DNA of 64,000 bases from Mercurialis annua (Eukaryota > Streptophyta > Magnoliopsida > Malpighiales > Euphorbiaceae), in the NCBI RefSeq assembly GCF_937616625.2, contig NC_065577.1, forward strand, positions 43,367,001 to 43,431,000, in the 5' to 3' direction. Below, one piece after another: positions 12,826 through 24,625 of the stretch (positions within the stretch are counted from its first letter, which is position 1; each line of letters opens with the position of its first letter). The translations under genes were made by a program, and so were the position numbers. Under the pieces are notes generated by a model. The model was given only the letters and a program-made list of their open reading frames with translations. It was not told the origin of the DNA and made no database searches.

Positions 12826-13948
12826 TCTTCCAATTCCTAAAAAGTAAAAACTGGAGCCGCTATTTAATTAGATATTCGTATCCTGCGTACAGAAAATAGA
12901 AAGTTAGAGCAGTTATGGAAATAGAAAAATTGGTGAGTTGGTGCTTTTGTTTTGTTTCACTTTCAGTAGTAGCAGTTTTATAAACGAAGGATTCTTCTTC
13001 TACTCGCCACCTACAATTTCATTCATCTTTCCATAACTGCCATTTCTTCTTTTTTTTGGTCATCGCATTTTACTTGTTCATTATGTTAATGTTGCACACA
13101 TCCATTTCTTTTTGTTTCAACATTAATTTTCTTAAACTGCATGAATCTGAATGTTCATTGTAAATATATTTTCCAATATTTGATCAATTGTACTGAGATG
13201 TTGTTTGGTTGAACTATTATTCTATTAGATGTTTGTTGTTGTTGATAGCTAATAACTATATAGTAGCTATCCGCAATAGTAGTTTGAATAATTTTAAATA
13301 ATATAATAATTTTTTTATTATATCTTATATTTATAAATAAATTATACTATATCTAATAAAATTATTAAAATGATTTAATTATAAGAAATAACTTTTAATT
13401 TAAATAGCTGTTATATACACATTATTTTATTCACCTTTTGTGTGATATGAGGTACAGAAAAATTCTTATCTAGATCCATAAATATTCCATAAAATTACCT
13501 AATGAAATGTTAGAAAATTTAATATAATTTTTTTTCTCTCCTAATTTTCCCTTTCTTCTTATTTTCTTAACATCTAAATTGGATAAGTCCATAATTTTCT
13601 ATGAATCGGGTCTAGGTTAGAATTTCCCATGAGATACAAAATAATCTTAAAGTCTTTGGAGTTCTTGTAAAGAGTTAACCATATTTTTATTCTAACGGTA
13701 TAGTTATAAAAAATGTTATTTATTTGGTGATTTTCTATCAATTTCGTGTTTATTTTTTGATGATTAGTGGATGAATCGATTTTTTCCGTGATTATAAGCG
13801 TAATTATAAACCATATAAATCTCTTGTGTTATTATTTGTTAATTGAACACCTTCTGAATTTGATTCTACTATGCCTACCAATTTCGTTACAACCAATCCT
13901 CACTACTTAGTAATTTATCTCTCATTCTACTAAAGGCTAATTAGAAAT
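12826..13948. other. AT-rich intergenic DNA upstream of the F-box gene
   Basis: I see no supported gene. The first 150 bases are the probable promoter and 5' UTR of the F-box gene; the remainder is AT-rich, with degraded TTTGGTTGAAC-type MITE ends near 13200. Confidence 0.4.
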
Positions 13949-13958
13949 TTGCTTGTTT

Positions 13959-14191
13959 TACCCATCACATCAGTTGGTTTTAAATGTGGTCAACAAGCAT
14001 AACATAAAGGTCAGATCTCTAGTTCGAATCCCACATCTCGCATGAGAGTTGTTGAAAGTATTTATAGAAATTGTTAAGACCTGAGAAATGGAATATCGAG
14101 ACTACTCTCTTTGGGGATGTATCCAAGTGGTTGGACTCGGCCACAAAAGAATGCTCGAATTCCGCCGGAGTTCCCCCGTTACCAAAAAAAA
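13959..14191 (+). mobile_element. Candidate tRNA-derived SINE
   Basis: A B-box-like AGTTCGAATCC lies about 60-70 bases from the proposed head, and a second A-box-like segment (ATCCAAGTGGTTGGA) follows at 14130. The unit ends in a short A-run. A 10 bp direct repeat, TTGCTTGTTT, flanks it at 13949-13958 and 14192-14201. The two promoter-like segments could mean a composite element. The A box of the first segment is poor. Confidence 0.45.
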
Positions 14192-14243
14192 TTGCTTGTT
14201 TGTGTTTCGAGCAAATAATTCTCAAACTCCCACATATTTTATA

Positions 14244-14508
14244 CTACCTCCGTTTTTTTTAGTTGTCCATTTAGCCAATATTGCACATACCAAGATAGTG
14301 CTTCTTTTGTCTCAATTTATAAAGAAAAAAATACTAATATAGCCCTGTTAGTTAATAAATGCCTTTTAAATTAAAACATAGGGTCATTTATTAGGGATGC
14401 ATAAACTTGGAAGATAAATAGCTAATATCACATGAAATTACTAAATGGACAACTATTTGTAGACAAATAAAATTGGCTAAATGGACAACTAAAAAAGAAC
14501 GGAGAGAG
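14244..14508. mobile_element. Stowaway MITE
   Basis: Terminal inverted repeats read CTACCTCCGTTTTTTTTAG and, reversed from the right end, CTCTCTCCGTTC. Both arms continue into AGTTGTCCATTTAGCCA. The element is 265 bp and flanked by TA dinucleotides at 14242-14243 and 14509-14510, as for Tc1/mariner-derived Stowaway elements. Confidence 0.8.
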
Positions 14509-14635
14509 TAATTCACAATTTATTACTCTTTGTTTAAAAATCCTATTAAATGGCTCCTCGCAATTAATTATGTTGATAATGAGGAACTTTTATTTCAGTT
14601 AGGTTAATGATCACTCACTTTCAGAAGAAACTTTT

Positions 14636-14828
14636 AGATAGATCGAGATCTACTACGTTATCCATAAACTAAGCCATTCACAATAGAACACCTCATTAAA
14701 ATGATGGTAATATTGTAATATCACCATTAAAATTTAAATACATTCATTGCATAATTATTGCGATATTAACCTCATTTTAACGAGGTGTATGGCTTAATCT
14801 ACAGATAACGTGGTAAACTCAATCTATT
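14636..14828. mobile_element. Short foldback element
   Basis: The left arm, with GATCTACTACGTTATC and AACACCTCATT, is the imperfect reverse complement of the right arm, with AACGAGGTG, GGCTTAATCTACAGATAACG and CAATCTATTT. The whole unit is about 190 bp with an AT-rich loop. Target duplications were not clear. Confidence 0.5.
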
Positions 14829-14942
14829 TAAGAATTTATGCACTTTCAGTTATGTTGACAATTAGATAATTATTTTACAAGTAAAATCAATACCTTATAT
14901 AACAAAATTCAAAATATTTCTTTATTTTACTTTAATAATGTG

Positions 14943-15230
14943 GCTAATTGCAAATTAAATCACAAAATTTAGCGTGATTTGCAATTACAACACACATTTT
15001 GAGACTTAGTAATGTCAGTTATCAACTTTTATTTTTTGACAAATTAAAATATCGACCAATCATGAAACAACAAAAATGCTAATGTGACTGTATAATATAA
15101 TGTCCACGTCATCATTTTTAAATTTGGTGTTCAGATTGCTAAAAAAAATAAAAGTTTGTGACTAACCAAATTTTAAAGTTCATGTTAATTGCAAATTACA
15201 CTAAAATTTATGATTTAATTTACATTAACT
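14943..15230. mobile_element. Foldback element with ~70 bp arms
   Basis: The left arm, containing AATTGCAAATTAAATCA and then GTGATTTGCAATTA, is matched by the reverse complement of the right arm at roughly 80-85% by eye over about 70 bases. There is no coding capacity. Superfamily is undetermined. Confidence 0.55.
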
Positions 15231-15717
15231 CTTAATAATATGATTTGACTTGATGGACCCTCCAGGTTACGGGTACAACACTCTCTGTCTACATTTTCTT
15301 CCTCTTCAACAATCACAAACATCTAAAGATCAAACAGTATTATAAGATTACAATCCAGAAAATATTCTCGAGCACAACACAAATTAGCAGCCAACAACCA
15401 CAAGAGCAGAAATTTAGAGAAAAATGTAACAATGTAACAATTAACTTCTAGAGACAACAAGGCCGGTATAATACAAATCCCGACATGCACAACTTTTCCA
15501 AGCCAGAAAATAACAACTAGACGATCTCTTCATGTTGCAATTCATAAGAGACTCTCAATGATAGATCATACCTAGCAGATTAGTTTGCAGTCCAAGCTTA
15601 TTTTATTATGTCTGTTTAATCAATACCCTTCTTTACTTGGCAACTTCTTGTGTCCTTATTATCTTTGCTGTAAACCAATTATTAACATTCTGCATAAGCA
15701 TTCCAGCTACTCCAACT

Positions 15718-18102
15718 TCAAAGCCTAGAAGTTACACTTCTTTGATCATCTAATGCAATCATCAACTTTCCGATTGCTTTCCTGTCTCTAAGATCAGAAA
15801 ATGCAACTCTAGCCTGCCAACAACATTTAATAAGTAAACAAATAGAAATCCCAAATAAATATCCAAACAGAATTATATTCCTTGACAAATAATTTCCACA
15901 CAACTTGCAAAATTTATTTAAACCAAACACACCATTTACTGCTAATTGTAATGCACGAATTTTCATGATATAAAGAAGCAGAGCAAGCATGTTTAGATCC
16001 ATACAACGTGTACACCAAGAAACATACCAACAAACTATTCAGCCTAGAATGCTTTGGTTTCGTCAAATATTTGAGCCTTAAGAACCCCATTTTTGTATTC
16101 ACTATTGGTGTTAAGTTCACAAGTTAGACCCACCAAAATGAAGAACAGAATGATATCACATAAACCAAACACACCATTTACTGCTAATTGTAATGCACGA
16201 ATTTTCATGATATAAAGAAGCAGAGCAAGCATGTTTGGATCCATACAACGTGTACACCAAGAAACATACCAACAAACTATTCAGCCTAGAACGCTTTGGT
16301 TTCGTCAAATATTTGAGCCTTAAGAACCCCATTTTTGTATTCACTATTGGTGTTAAGTTCACAAGTTAGACCCACCAAAATGAAGAACAGAATGATATCA
16401 CATAAACCAGTTACTTCTCTCTAGAAATGCAATAGAATTGAGTTAAAGATGTCCAATATTTAGTATGCAAACTGAATAAGCAACTCCCTATAAATTTGGG
16501 TATTTTTAATTTGCTTAAGGTGACTTGATGCAGGACCTGTCCCTTTGTACCCTTTTAACTGGAATCAAAAGAATGATTACATCGTGTTGAGCCATGGCCC
16601 GCAGAATAGATTTTCAGAAAATCAATTTTTATTTCTTTTGGGAGGAAGACTAATATAGTTAAATAGCTATTAGCTAAAGGCTTACTCCATTGAAAGGAAA
16701 GAAAAAACAGGTGCAAAAACAATAAAGCATAGAGTTACAAACCTCAGCAAGGCTATAAGTATGAGAAATGTGGATGGTAATTAATCCCTTTTCCATCCAT
16801 GAGAGTAGCTCTCTGATAGAATCTTCAAGAACCACTGGTCTGTGTATTCTGTAGCTACCCCAATAAAGTCCATGTATGGTCCAATTCTGCATATCAGGCA
16901 ATCAAACATTATTTGCTATTACTTAGAATTTGTAATGCATGATTGTTTAAGCGAAGGTGAACCACTGGAAATACAACAAAATGTATGTTGCCTTAGTTGG
17001 AGAATGGACATTGGCGTTTATCTGATTCACTAATTATTAATTCCCTTGTGTTAATAAAGTTTTTTTTAACTTAAATTTGTACTATGTCTAGAAAAGGCAT
17101 AAAAGAGTAGTTGAGAAGATAAGAGTACCTTGACGAGAGCAATATTAGAAGGGATGACGGGGATGTCCCCACTAGCAAATCCGATGACCAAAATTTGAGC
17201 ACCCCAATTCAAAAGCTTGAGTGAATCTTTAGCGAGCTTGCCTCCAACAGGATCATACAAAACATCGACACCTTTAAGGTTCCTGGACTTGAGAAAGTCC
17301 TTGACACTGAGAATTAGATTTTCTTTGTTGGAGTCAACCACATGATCCACTGCCAGTGACTTCAAAAACTCTACCTTTTGAGCTCCCCTGTTTAAATAGG
17401 ATACAAATTGAGGAGCTTGATTGGAGAAAGAAAGAGGAGCATAATGAAATGGAATACCTAACAACGGCAATAACAATGGCACCGCAGGCCTTGCCAATTT
17501 GAAGAGCAGAAAGGCCAACACCGCCAGCAGCACCAAGAACCAACAGCACCTGAGAAGAGGACAAGCGAGCTCTGTGAACAAGAGCGACATGGGAGGTTCC
17601 GAAAGCCACCGGGAGTGCGGCGGCAGCCACCAGATCACAGTCGTCTGGAACGGGAAATCTTTTTTTGTTGTTGAAACAGAAAAAGAAAAATTAAAAAGAC
17701 ATGGATAAGTATAGCAGTAAATAAAAGAAAATAGAAAAGAAAGAAGACATACAGATGGGATTGATCGGCGATGATGAATTGAGCGAAGGAGCCGAGGGAA
17801 GCAAAGGAACAGACGCGGTCGCCGATCTTGAAAGAGGAGACAAGAGGTCCGACGGCATCGATGACACCGGAGTAATCAGAGCCTGGGATGAAAGGGAGGG
17901 GTGGCTTTTCTTGGTATTTGCCCAAAATCTGCAGGTAATTTGCGTAGTTCAAGCTCGTGGCCTTCACTCTTACCCTCACAGCAGTCGGGGAGTTAAGCTG
18001 AGGAATCGGGTGATTTTTCTGTATCTCAATTACCGTATTTGCTTCACTTGGGATGGGAATGGGAATGGGATCACCCAATTTGTTGCACACCAGAGCTTCC
18101 AT
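15718..18102 (-). CDS. Quinone oxidoreductase-like MDR family protein (NADPH-dependent)
   Basis: A medium-chain dehydrogenase/reductase without the catalytic zinc ligands, expected to reduce quinones or enones with NADPH. Five exons on the minus strand fit in phase: 18102-17753, 17658-17458, 17387-17129, 16886-16743 and 15813-15718, giving 349 residues. The N-terminal GroES-like fold contains RVKATSLNYANYLQILG and PFIPGSDYSGVIDAVG. The Rossmann fold has VLVLGAAGGVGLSALQIGK. LYDPVGG and NWTIHGLYWGSY are typical of the quinone oxidoreductase-like 2 branch. Its last intron contains a recent 242 bp tandem duplication. A Mutator-like element begins about 55 bp upstream of the start codon, and the hydrolase gene is divergent on the other side of it. 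Confidence 0.9.
15919..16402. repeat. Two-copy 242 bp tandem duplication inside an intron
   Basis: The unit 15919-16160 is followed directly by 16161-16402. I count only two base differences between the copies (TTTAGATCC versus TTTGGATCC, and AGAATGC versus AGAACGC), so it is recent. It lies inside the last intron of the oxidoreductase gene and leaves the splice sites intact. Confidence 0.92.
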
Positions 18103-18156
18103 CTTTCAATTTCACATCTCTTTGTAACTGCCTGCCACCCCCATTTGTTAACTCTT

Positions 18157-19081
18157 GGCCAAACCCATCTGCGAGTCCCTGTACTTTAGACTTTTTCTTT
18201 CGGAGGTCCTTTTATTTCAATTTTATATTACTTGGTCCTTGTACAATTATTTTTCCAATTAAAATACCCTTATATGGATGGAATTTGGAGAGTGTGTCAC
18301 ACTCTCCGTTATTGAGAGTGTTAAACAAAAAAATATAACATTTAAATTTTAAAATAAAATAAAAAATACAATAAAACTCTTATATTTTATCTATAATATA
18401 TTTAAACCCTTAAACTTAATTTACAAATCAAAATCAACTTAAATTTTTAAATTAAATTATTTAATGAAATTATTATAAATTCATATATATATTTCATAAA
18501 TAATTAATATTTTTTTATTAACTAATTAAACCTAATTTTAACAATTATAATTCATTTATTAAATTTTAATTTATCTCAAAATTAAATTCTATTCCGAAAT
18601 AAAATTTAGTCTAGAATTATAATTCTGCCACCATTTTTTTCTCCGTTCTCGTGGGTTCTCAATTTTTTCATACGGAAAAGAAAAAATTTCTGGCCAAAAA
18701 ACCAGAAAAAAAGAAAGATTTCAGCCGGCTACCACTAAAAAGTGGTGGCCGGCCTCTCCTCTATTAATGGAGGAGATGCCAGCCACCATTTTTCAGTAGT
18801 GGTTGGCTGAATTTTTTTTATTTTTTAAAATTTTGTTTTTTTTTTTAGAAAAAAGTGCTAATTGGTCTCTGAAATTATTTATTTTTTGTTTAAAAAATTG
18901 ACACGTCATATTTAACGGAAGTTTGCTGTTTAACGGAGAGTGTGGTACACTCTCTGTGTTCCATCCACTCAAGGGTATATTAATCGGAAAAATCGTTGTA
19001 GAGGGACCAAATAAGATAAAATAAATGTTTAAGGACCTCCGAAAAAATGTTGAAAGTACAGGGACCCAGATGGGTTTGGCC
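18157..19081. mobile_element. Mutator-like non-autonomous element with long inverted repeats
   Basis: Both ends begin GGCCAAACCCATCTG and are inverted repeats for about 150-165 bp, running through GTCCCTGTACTTT-type sequence to CACACTCTCCGTT. The flanking 9-mers are TTAACTCTT (18148-18156) and TTAAATCTT (19082-19090), a 9 bp target duplication with one mismatch, as expected for Mutator-like elements. The interior has a second nested palindrome near 18717-18820 (AGCCGGCTACCACT and its complement) and no credible coding sequence. Confidence 0.8.
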
Positions 19082-19155
19082 TTAAATCTTTTGTTTTCCA
19101 CACCACACGACACGCCGTTAGCAACTGTTTTTGTTTTTATCCTTAACCATAAATT

Positions 19156-19354
19156 TTTTTTTTTTTTTTTTTTTTTGGTAAGCCCATCCGGTTTCCAAGG
19201 CTTCGCCCTGACTAATCCGGATCCGACCCGTGTCGCGCACCTGGCATGGTGGGTGAGTCTACCAGTGGGAATTTTCTGCATTCACAAGGACTCGAACCCG
19301 AGACCTTACTTAAGCGATACCAAGCCGCTTACCACTTGGACCAACCCCCATTGG
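19156..19354 (-). mobile_element. tRNA-derived SINE
   Basis: Read on the minus strand, the element starts at about 19354 with GGGGTTGGTCCAAGTGG (A box) and has GGTTCGAGTCC (B box) about 50 bases on. It ends in a long A-run, seen as T on the plus strand from 19154. A perfect 18 bp target duplication, TATCCTTAACCATAAATT, flanks it at 19138-19155 and 19355-19372. It sits between the Mutator-like element and the hydrolase start codon. Confidence 0.9.
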
Positions 19355-19402
19355 TATCCTTAACCATAAATTGAAGTCAAAGGTCAAAAAAATAAAGAGA
19401 GA

Positions 19403-21850
19403 ATGAGCGGAGGGATAGTGTTTCAGCAGCTGAGCTTCCTATCCCACCACCGCCCTTACCATTTACTGACTGGGCAGGCTCCGCCACTTGCAGTTTCTTG
19501 TCCAAGACTTCACTTCATCGCTCGTGTTTCTTCCTCTTCTGCAGGTATCCCTCTGTGTTTGTCAATGAACATAATTATGCTTGGTTAACTTTTCTTGAAT
19601 TACTCATGTTTATGCTATTCAACAAATTCATTTGCAAATACAAATACACTGGAATGGAATAACTTTAACATTCTACAATCATTCATTTGTTCGATTATCC
19701 AACAGACCAGTGGCTGGACCCAAAAACACAGCGGAGAAACAAGAGAATAGCTGGAATTGAGCAAGATGAACTGTTGGAACCTCATCATTTAGCTGATCCA
19801 GACAGTTGCTTTTGCCAGTTTCAAGGAGTCCGCATACACCACAAGCTCTGCACTCCTCCACCACTACCACAACCCTCCAACATTAACTCTGCCTTCCCCC
19901 CTGTGATCCTATTACATGGCTTTGGAGCATCTGTTTTCTCTTGGTCCCGAGTTATGAAGCGCCTTGCGGAGGTTGCCACTTCTAAAGTTCTTGCCTTTGA
20001 CAGACCTGCTTTTGGATTAACATCAAGACCTGATTCTTTCACGCTGGATGATACAAAACCATTCAATCCTTACTCCATGGCGTTTGCCGTCCTCGCTACC
20101 TTGTATTTTATCGATTTCTTGGCATCTGACAAGGCTATTCTAATTGGGTACAATACAATTTTATTGTTTTCAATCTTTTTTTCTCCCCTTTGATAGACCT
20201 GCCTTTGGATTAATCTCTCAGGCTTCTTTTTTCAGTGCTATTATTCTTTGAACCAACCATACATTGCTCCTTTCTTTGACATTCTTCGGGTGGGTGTAGG
20301 TATCATAGACTATAATAAGCCTATTCTTGTTTATACCTGCATTTGAATTATAAAAGAACAATTTATGTTTTATCATCCTATTTTTCTACTGGAAGGCAAT
20401 GCATTGTAAGTCATACCGATTCATTGAGACTAACATATTATCACTTAAAGATAGCAAGAAACTAGAGTGCCGACAGATAGACTTAGGACTCATTCTTGTT
20501 GGTTTTTCGTACGCCTTCTCACTGCTATTTGGGTTCAATCATTTAAAATCATTCCCTAATTTATTGCTGATTCTTTGTAGTTTTCCGATCTTTCTAAATC
20601 TGTTAAAAATTTGATGTGCCAGGCATTCTGCTGGTTCTCTTGTAGCTGTCAATGCATATTTTGAAGCTCCAGAAAGAATTGCAGCTTTAATCCTTGTTGC
20701 CCCAGCAATAATTGCTCCACGTGCTGCTCATAAGGTTTCTGGAATAAATGAAGCAGCAAGTGATACACACAGTAAAAAATATGGATCAAATTCAAATATA
20801 TTCACAGAACTTTCAATCAAGCTACTAGAGATTTTGTCAAAGTTTACAGCAAACATTGCTCAGGCAATGATGCAGATGGTTAAGGGAACGAAGGAGATGC
20901 TTAACTCTATGTATAAGAAAATGCTGTCAGCCATTTTTTGCTCTGCCTTTGGTGTAATGCTGGTATTGGATTTCCTTGTCTCATTACTTGATTTACACCG
21001 TTTCCATGCTTCCTTCTTAAGACTTACTGTTACCAACTTCAAACTATATTTTTATCTTCAATACCTTCTTTAGCGGTAACTTTTTCTATGTCTATCAGAT
21101 AAGGACGATAATTGATAAATTTGGTATAGCAGCAGTGAGAACTGCTTGGTATGACTCAAATCAAGTTACAGAACATGTTCTAGATGGTTATACGAAGGTA
21201 ATAATGTTTTTCCTGTTTAATTCCTTGTTTTCTTTCAGATCGTAGAATATTGAAGCATGGAAGAGCTTAAGCAGCATTTACTTGTTGTTACCTTCATAAT
21301 AATTTCCCGGTTATTACCTTGAATGCAGCCACTAAGAGCCAAGGGCTGGGACAAGGCTCTTGCAAAATTTACTGCAGCAGCAGTTGCAAGTTCCGAATCT
21401 GATTTAAAGCTACCTGTTTCCAAAAGACTCCATGAAATTTCGTGTCCTGGTAATTATGTTATTTTAATGGTCCATGAGGGAGCACCTTCAAAAGGATTTA
21501 TAGGCATATAAAAAAATTCTGTTCAAGTTTTCTTGTATCTATTTTATTGCCAAGCACTTTTAAGTTCTAAATTCCAATATCTACTGTGTGTATATTGTAA
21601 TGGTAATCCTTGTCATTTTTTTTTTGGGCCCTCAGTTTTAATTGTCACTGGCGACAGTGATCGAATAGTTCCTGCTTGGAATGCTAAGAGACTCTCACAA
21701 GCTATACCTGGATCTTCCCTTGAAATAATTAAGCATTGTGGTCATTTGCCCCATGAAGAGAAGGTGGAAGAGTTTGTTTTAGTTGTTGAGAAGTTTCTGC
21801 AAAGAGCTTTTTCTGATTCAATGGAAGCATCTCTTCAAACTATTATTTAA
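19403..21850 (+). CDS. Alpha/beta hydrolase fold protein, probably plastid-targeted
   Basis: Six exons fit in phase: 19403-19544, 19706-20147, 20623-20962, 21099-21197, 21329-21449 and 21636-21850, giving 452 residues. The N-terminal ~45 residues are Ser/His/Arg-rich and acidic-poor, like a transit peptide. Fold signatures in order are VILLHGFGAS (oxyanion loop), FDRPAFGLTSRP, and the nucleophile elbow GHSAG, which is assembled exactly across the exon 2/3 junction. The acid region is TGDSDRIVP and the catalytic His is in CGHLPHEE, so the Ser-Asp-His triad is complete. A long insertion between GHSAG and the acid (about 110 residues) forms a lid. The exon 3 donor at 20963 is the least certain border. 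Substrate unknown. Confidence 0.88.
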
Positions 21851-22117
21851 ACTGCATGTACAACTGTATACTATTTCATTATTTTGACTTTACAGTGGTA
21901 TATGTTAACTGTGTCCATATGCACGAAATATTCAGCCGTTTCATTGTTTTTGTTTGTAAACGGGAAGTTGTAGTTATGGTTATTGCAGGATCTACTGATA
22001 ATCAGTGTGCTACTTGATATTATACTGAGCAAAGCAATTGAAGAATTTATTTGGGTGAACATGTCTCATATAGCAATATCAAATCGACAAATTACAGGAA
22101 GCTGTAGCAGCATTCAA

Positions 22118-23139
22118 TCAGAAAGGAGGATCTGTTGATATTGTAAGACTGGGATCTGGTAAACTTGAAGGAATACTGAATCCTGACATGAAGTCATCAC
22201 CGAAAATCACAGCACCTGCAGCAAGAGCCCCAGCACCAACTCCCATGGCTGAACTAGGTGTCATGCCCCCTCGTCTGGGTGCTGCTAGGGACGATGGCAT
22301 ATTAATGTAATCTGAATTTGGGAGAAAAGTCGGCACATAACCAACATTGGAAGGAGGTGGCGGTGGGGGAGGGGTTCGTGGCGGATTATAGCTAGTTCCT
22401 CCTGCAGCCGGGGGTCCAAATCCACCGGTGGATTGATTAGGATGTTTTGGAGGATATGGCATTGGATTGACATGTGCATAATCTGAGAACTGATTTTGTG
22501 GGCCTCTTGGCGGAGCAAGAGGTAGGTCTGACGGATAGGCGGCTTGTCCCGCTCCACCTCCAGAACCAGAAGACGATGCAATGTCATTGCCGTGATCCAT
22601 CAGAGCTAAACCGCCTTCATCTCCTGCATTGGCTCAATAAGTAAACTGGAACCGGATGTTTCAAAAGTTAAAAAGACAGAGATCTGTATTATACCTCGGT
22701 AAGAACTTGGTTCTCCTCTATCCTCTGAGATATGAATAGAAACATCTATAAATCCTTGTGGTTTACTGGAACTTTTTTTGCGCAGTTGATAGCTCCCTAC
22801 TTGTTTTCCTTTCTGCCTTGAGGAATCTGAGCTATAATTTGCTAGGAACTCTTTCAAGACGACAGTTGCAGCGCCTTGAAGAGTCTCTCTTAGGAAAAGA
22901 GGCTCTCTACTGTATACTTGAACATGTAACGCTGCGTCATGAAAGTTCGAATCATCAAGCAAGGCAGCAAACTTGGTTTTCCATACAGGATTGGAGTTCC
23001 CAGAAGGATGAATGTTGGTGCAGTATTTGTTGTTGGGGTCAATCCAGCCAACAGCAAACCACTGAAGCTTCCAAAGGGAGGATGTCCGGCGAAGGCCGCG
23101 AGCAGAAATGAGGCAAACTTCAACCCAGATTTTGGCCAT
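22118..23139 (-). CDS. C2-domain protein, SRC2-like
   Basis: Two exons, 23139-22695 and 22623-22118, join in phase to 316 residues. The N-terminal ~150 residues are a C2 domain of the plant SRC2 type: VEVCLISARGLRRT, then WFAVGWIDPNNKYCT, then NPVWKTKFAALLDD and a strand near HVQVYSREPLF. The second exon encodes a Gly/Pro-rich low-complexity tail with a run of seven prolines and a short Ala/Gly-rich hydrophobic segment (GAGALAAGAVIFGDDF) near the C-terminus. SRC2-like proteins bind membranes, in some cases depending on calcium, and are linked to cold and stress responses. The conserved Asp cluster for calcium is weak here, so calcium binding is uncertain. It is convergent with the hydrolase gene, whose stop lies 268 bp away. 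Confidence 0.85.
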
Positions 23140-23444
23140 ACTGAAACAGAAAGGGACATGAAATGATAATTAGTATTACTTAGTGGGGAGCAGAACCAAT
23201 TCTTTTCTTTTCTTTAGACAAAGTTGATGCGATACTATTTAGTTGGCGTTATCCATAAGACTGTTTATATCTGTAGGGAACAGACGGTTACTTTGCACAA
23301 TTAACGGGTAAAAACTTAAAGTACATCTCAGGCTGGCAAGAATCTGTGAGCCACAAGAGATGGCACAAAAGTCTTTCTTTATGCAGAATAATCAGGAGGG
23401 AAGAAAGTCATATAATTTTGCTAGTTTCAAGAAAAGAGTTACTA

Positions 23445-23869
23445 GGGTAATTGATCCTAATGGTCACTGAATTTTTGAGTTTTTTTATTTCAGTCACTAA
23501 ACTATTTTTCTTTTCTTTTTAATCACCGAACTTTTATTTTTTTTCATTTTGATATTCAGGCCAAAAATGCTTAGGTGGCAGCCGGAAATTGACATGTGAC
23601 AACCAAAATTTACTAGTTTTACTGTGAAAAATTATCAAATATACATAATTTCACTTTAAAAATGAGTTTTTAGGTCAAATTATGCATATATGGCAAATTT
23701 ATAGATTAAAAAAAAATTAATTCCGGCTACCACCTAAGCATTTTTGGCAGAAAAATACCAAAATGAAATAAAATAAAAGTTTGTGATTAAAAAGAAAAGA
23801 AAAGAAAAATAATTTAATGACTGAAATGAAAAAATTCGAAAGTTCAGTGACCATCAGGATCAATGACCC
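23445..23869. mobile_element. Mutator-like MITE with 9-10 bp target duplication
   Basis: The left end GGGTAATTGATCCTAATGG and the inverted right end GGGTCATTGATCCTGATGG match over more than 60 bases, through GTCACTGAA and TTTCAGTCA. The target duplication AGAGTTACTA is perfect at 23435-23444 and 23870-23879. There is no coding capacity. Confidence 0.85.
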
Positions 23870-23879
23870 AGAGTTACTA

Positions 23880-24415
23880 CTATATAATTTGGCAAGGACT
23901 TGAAGGGCATTTCATCATCAATCAGACTGTCAGATTACTAATCAAAATGTTGGTTCGGTTAATAATCAATCAATTTAACCAAAACCTATACCTCAGAATT
24001 TATAATTTTAAATAGAATTGATTTAACTGAATTAATTAAAATCGTAAAACTATAAAACTAAGTCGTGTGAATTAGTTGGTTAATTCAGTTAAACCAATAA
24101 AAACATAAAAATTAAATTAAAATATATACAATATTCATTTTTTTGAAGCGGCAAGACTCACTGGAGGCTGCAGTTTTGAAAAAGGAAAATACAATGTCAA
24201 ACCAATAAAATAAAATCCGGATTCCTATACAAATATAAACCCGAATAAAAAAAGACGGATTAATTATTTGAAATAGAAAGCAACTCTTGTAAAGCAACTA
24301 AACTAAATATAATATCTTCCGAAGGACAAATTTTTATCATGAAAAACATGACCATTCTTTCACTTCAAAATTTTCCAAATAAGAAAAATCCAAAGAACTT
24401 TCCATAATACACTAT
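23880..24415. other. AT-rich intergenic DNA
   Basis: I see no gene or clear element in this stretch upstream of the C2 gene; several short AACCAATAAAA-type runs only. Confidence 0.4.
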
Positions 24416-24625
24416 GGCCATGTTTGGTTCATGGAATAGGTGCGGAATGGAATAGCTATTCCGTATAGAATGACAATTCTTTGCTTTAGTTCATAGAATA
24501 GGTATTCCAAAGAATTGCTATTCCCTGATTTTGTGGAATAAACACTCGTCTCAAAAACTAAAGAATGGCTATTCTATTCCTTATGAAATAACTATTCAAT
24601 TCCATGCTATTCTATTATAGGCTAT
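24416..24625. mobile_element. GGAATAG-type MITE copy
   Basis: It begins GGCCATGTTTGGTTCATGG and continues GGAATAGGTGCGGAATGG, the same as the copy at 10.77 kb. Internal inverted GGAATAG/CTATTCC motifs are frequent. The right end is approximate and no clear target duplication was found. Confidence 0.55.

Noticed and set aside
18793..19281. 162-codon minus-strand frame across the MULE and SINE
   Set aside because: It reads through a poly-Lys stretch made by the SINE A-tail and joins two unrelated mobile elements.
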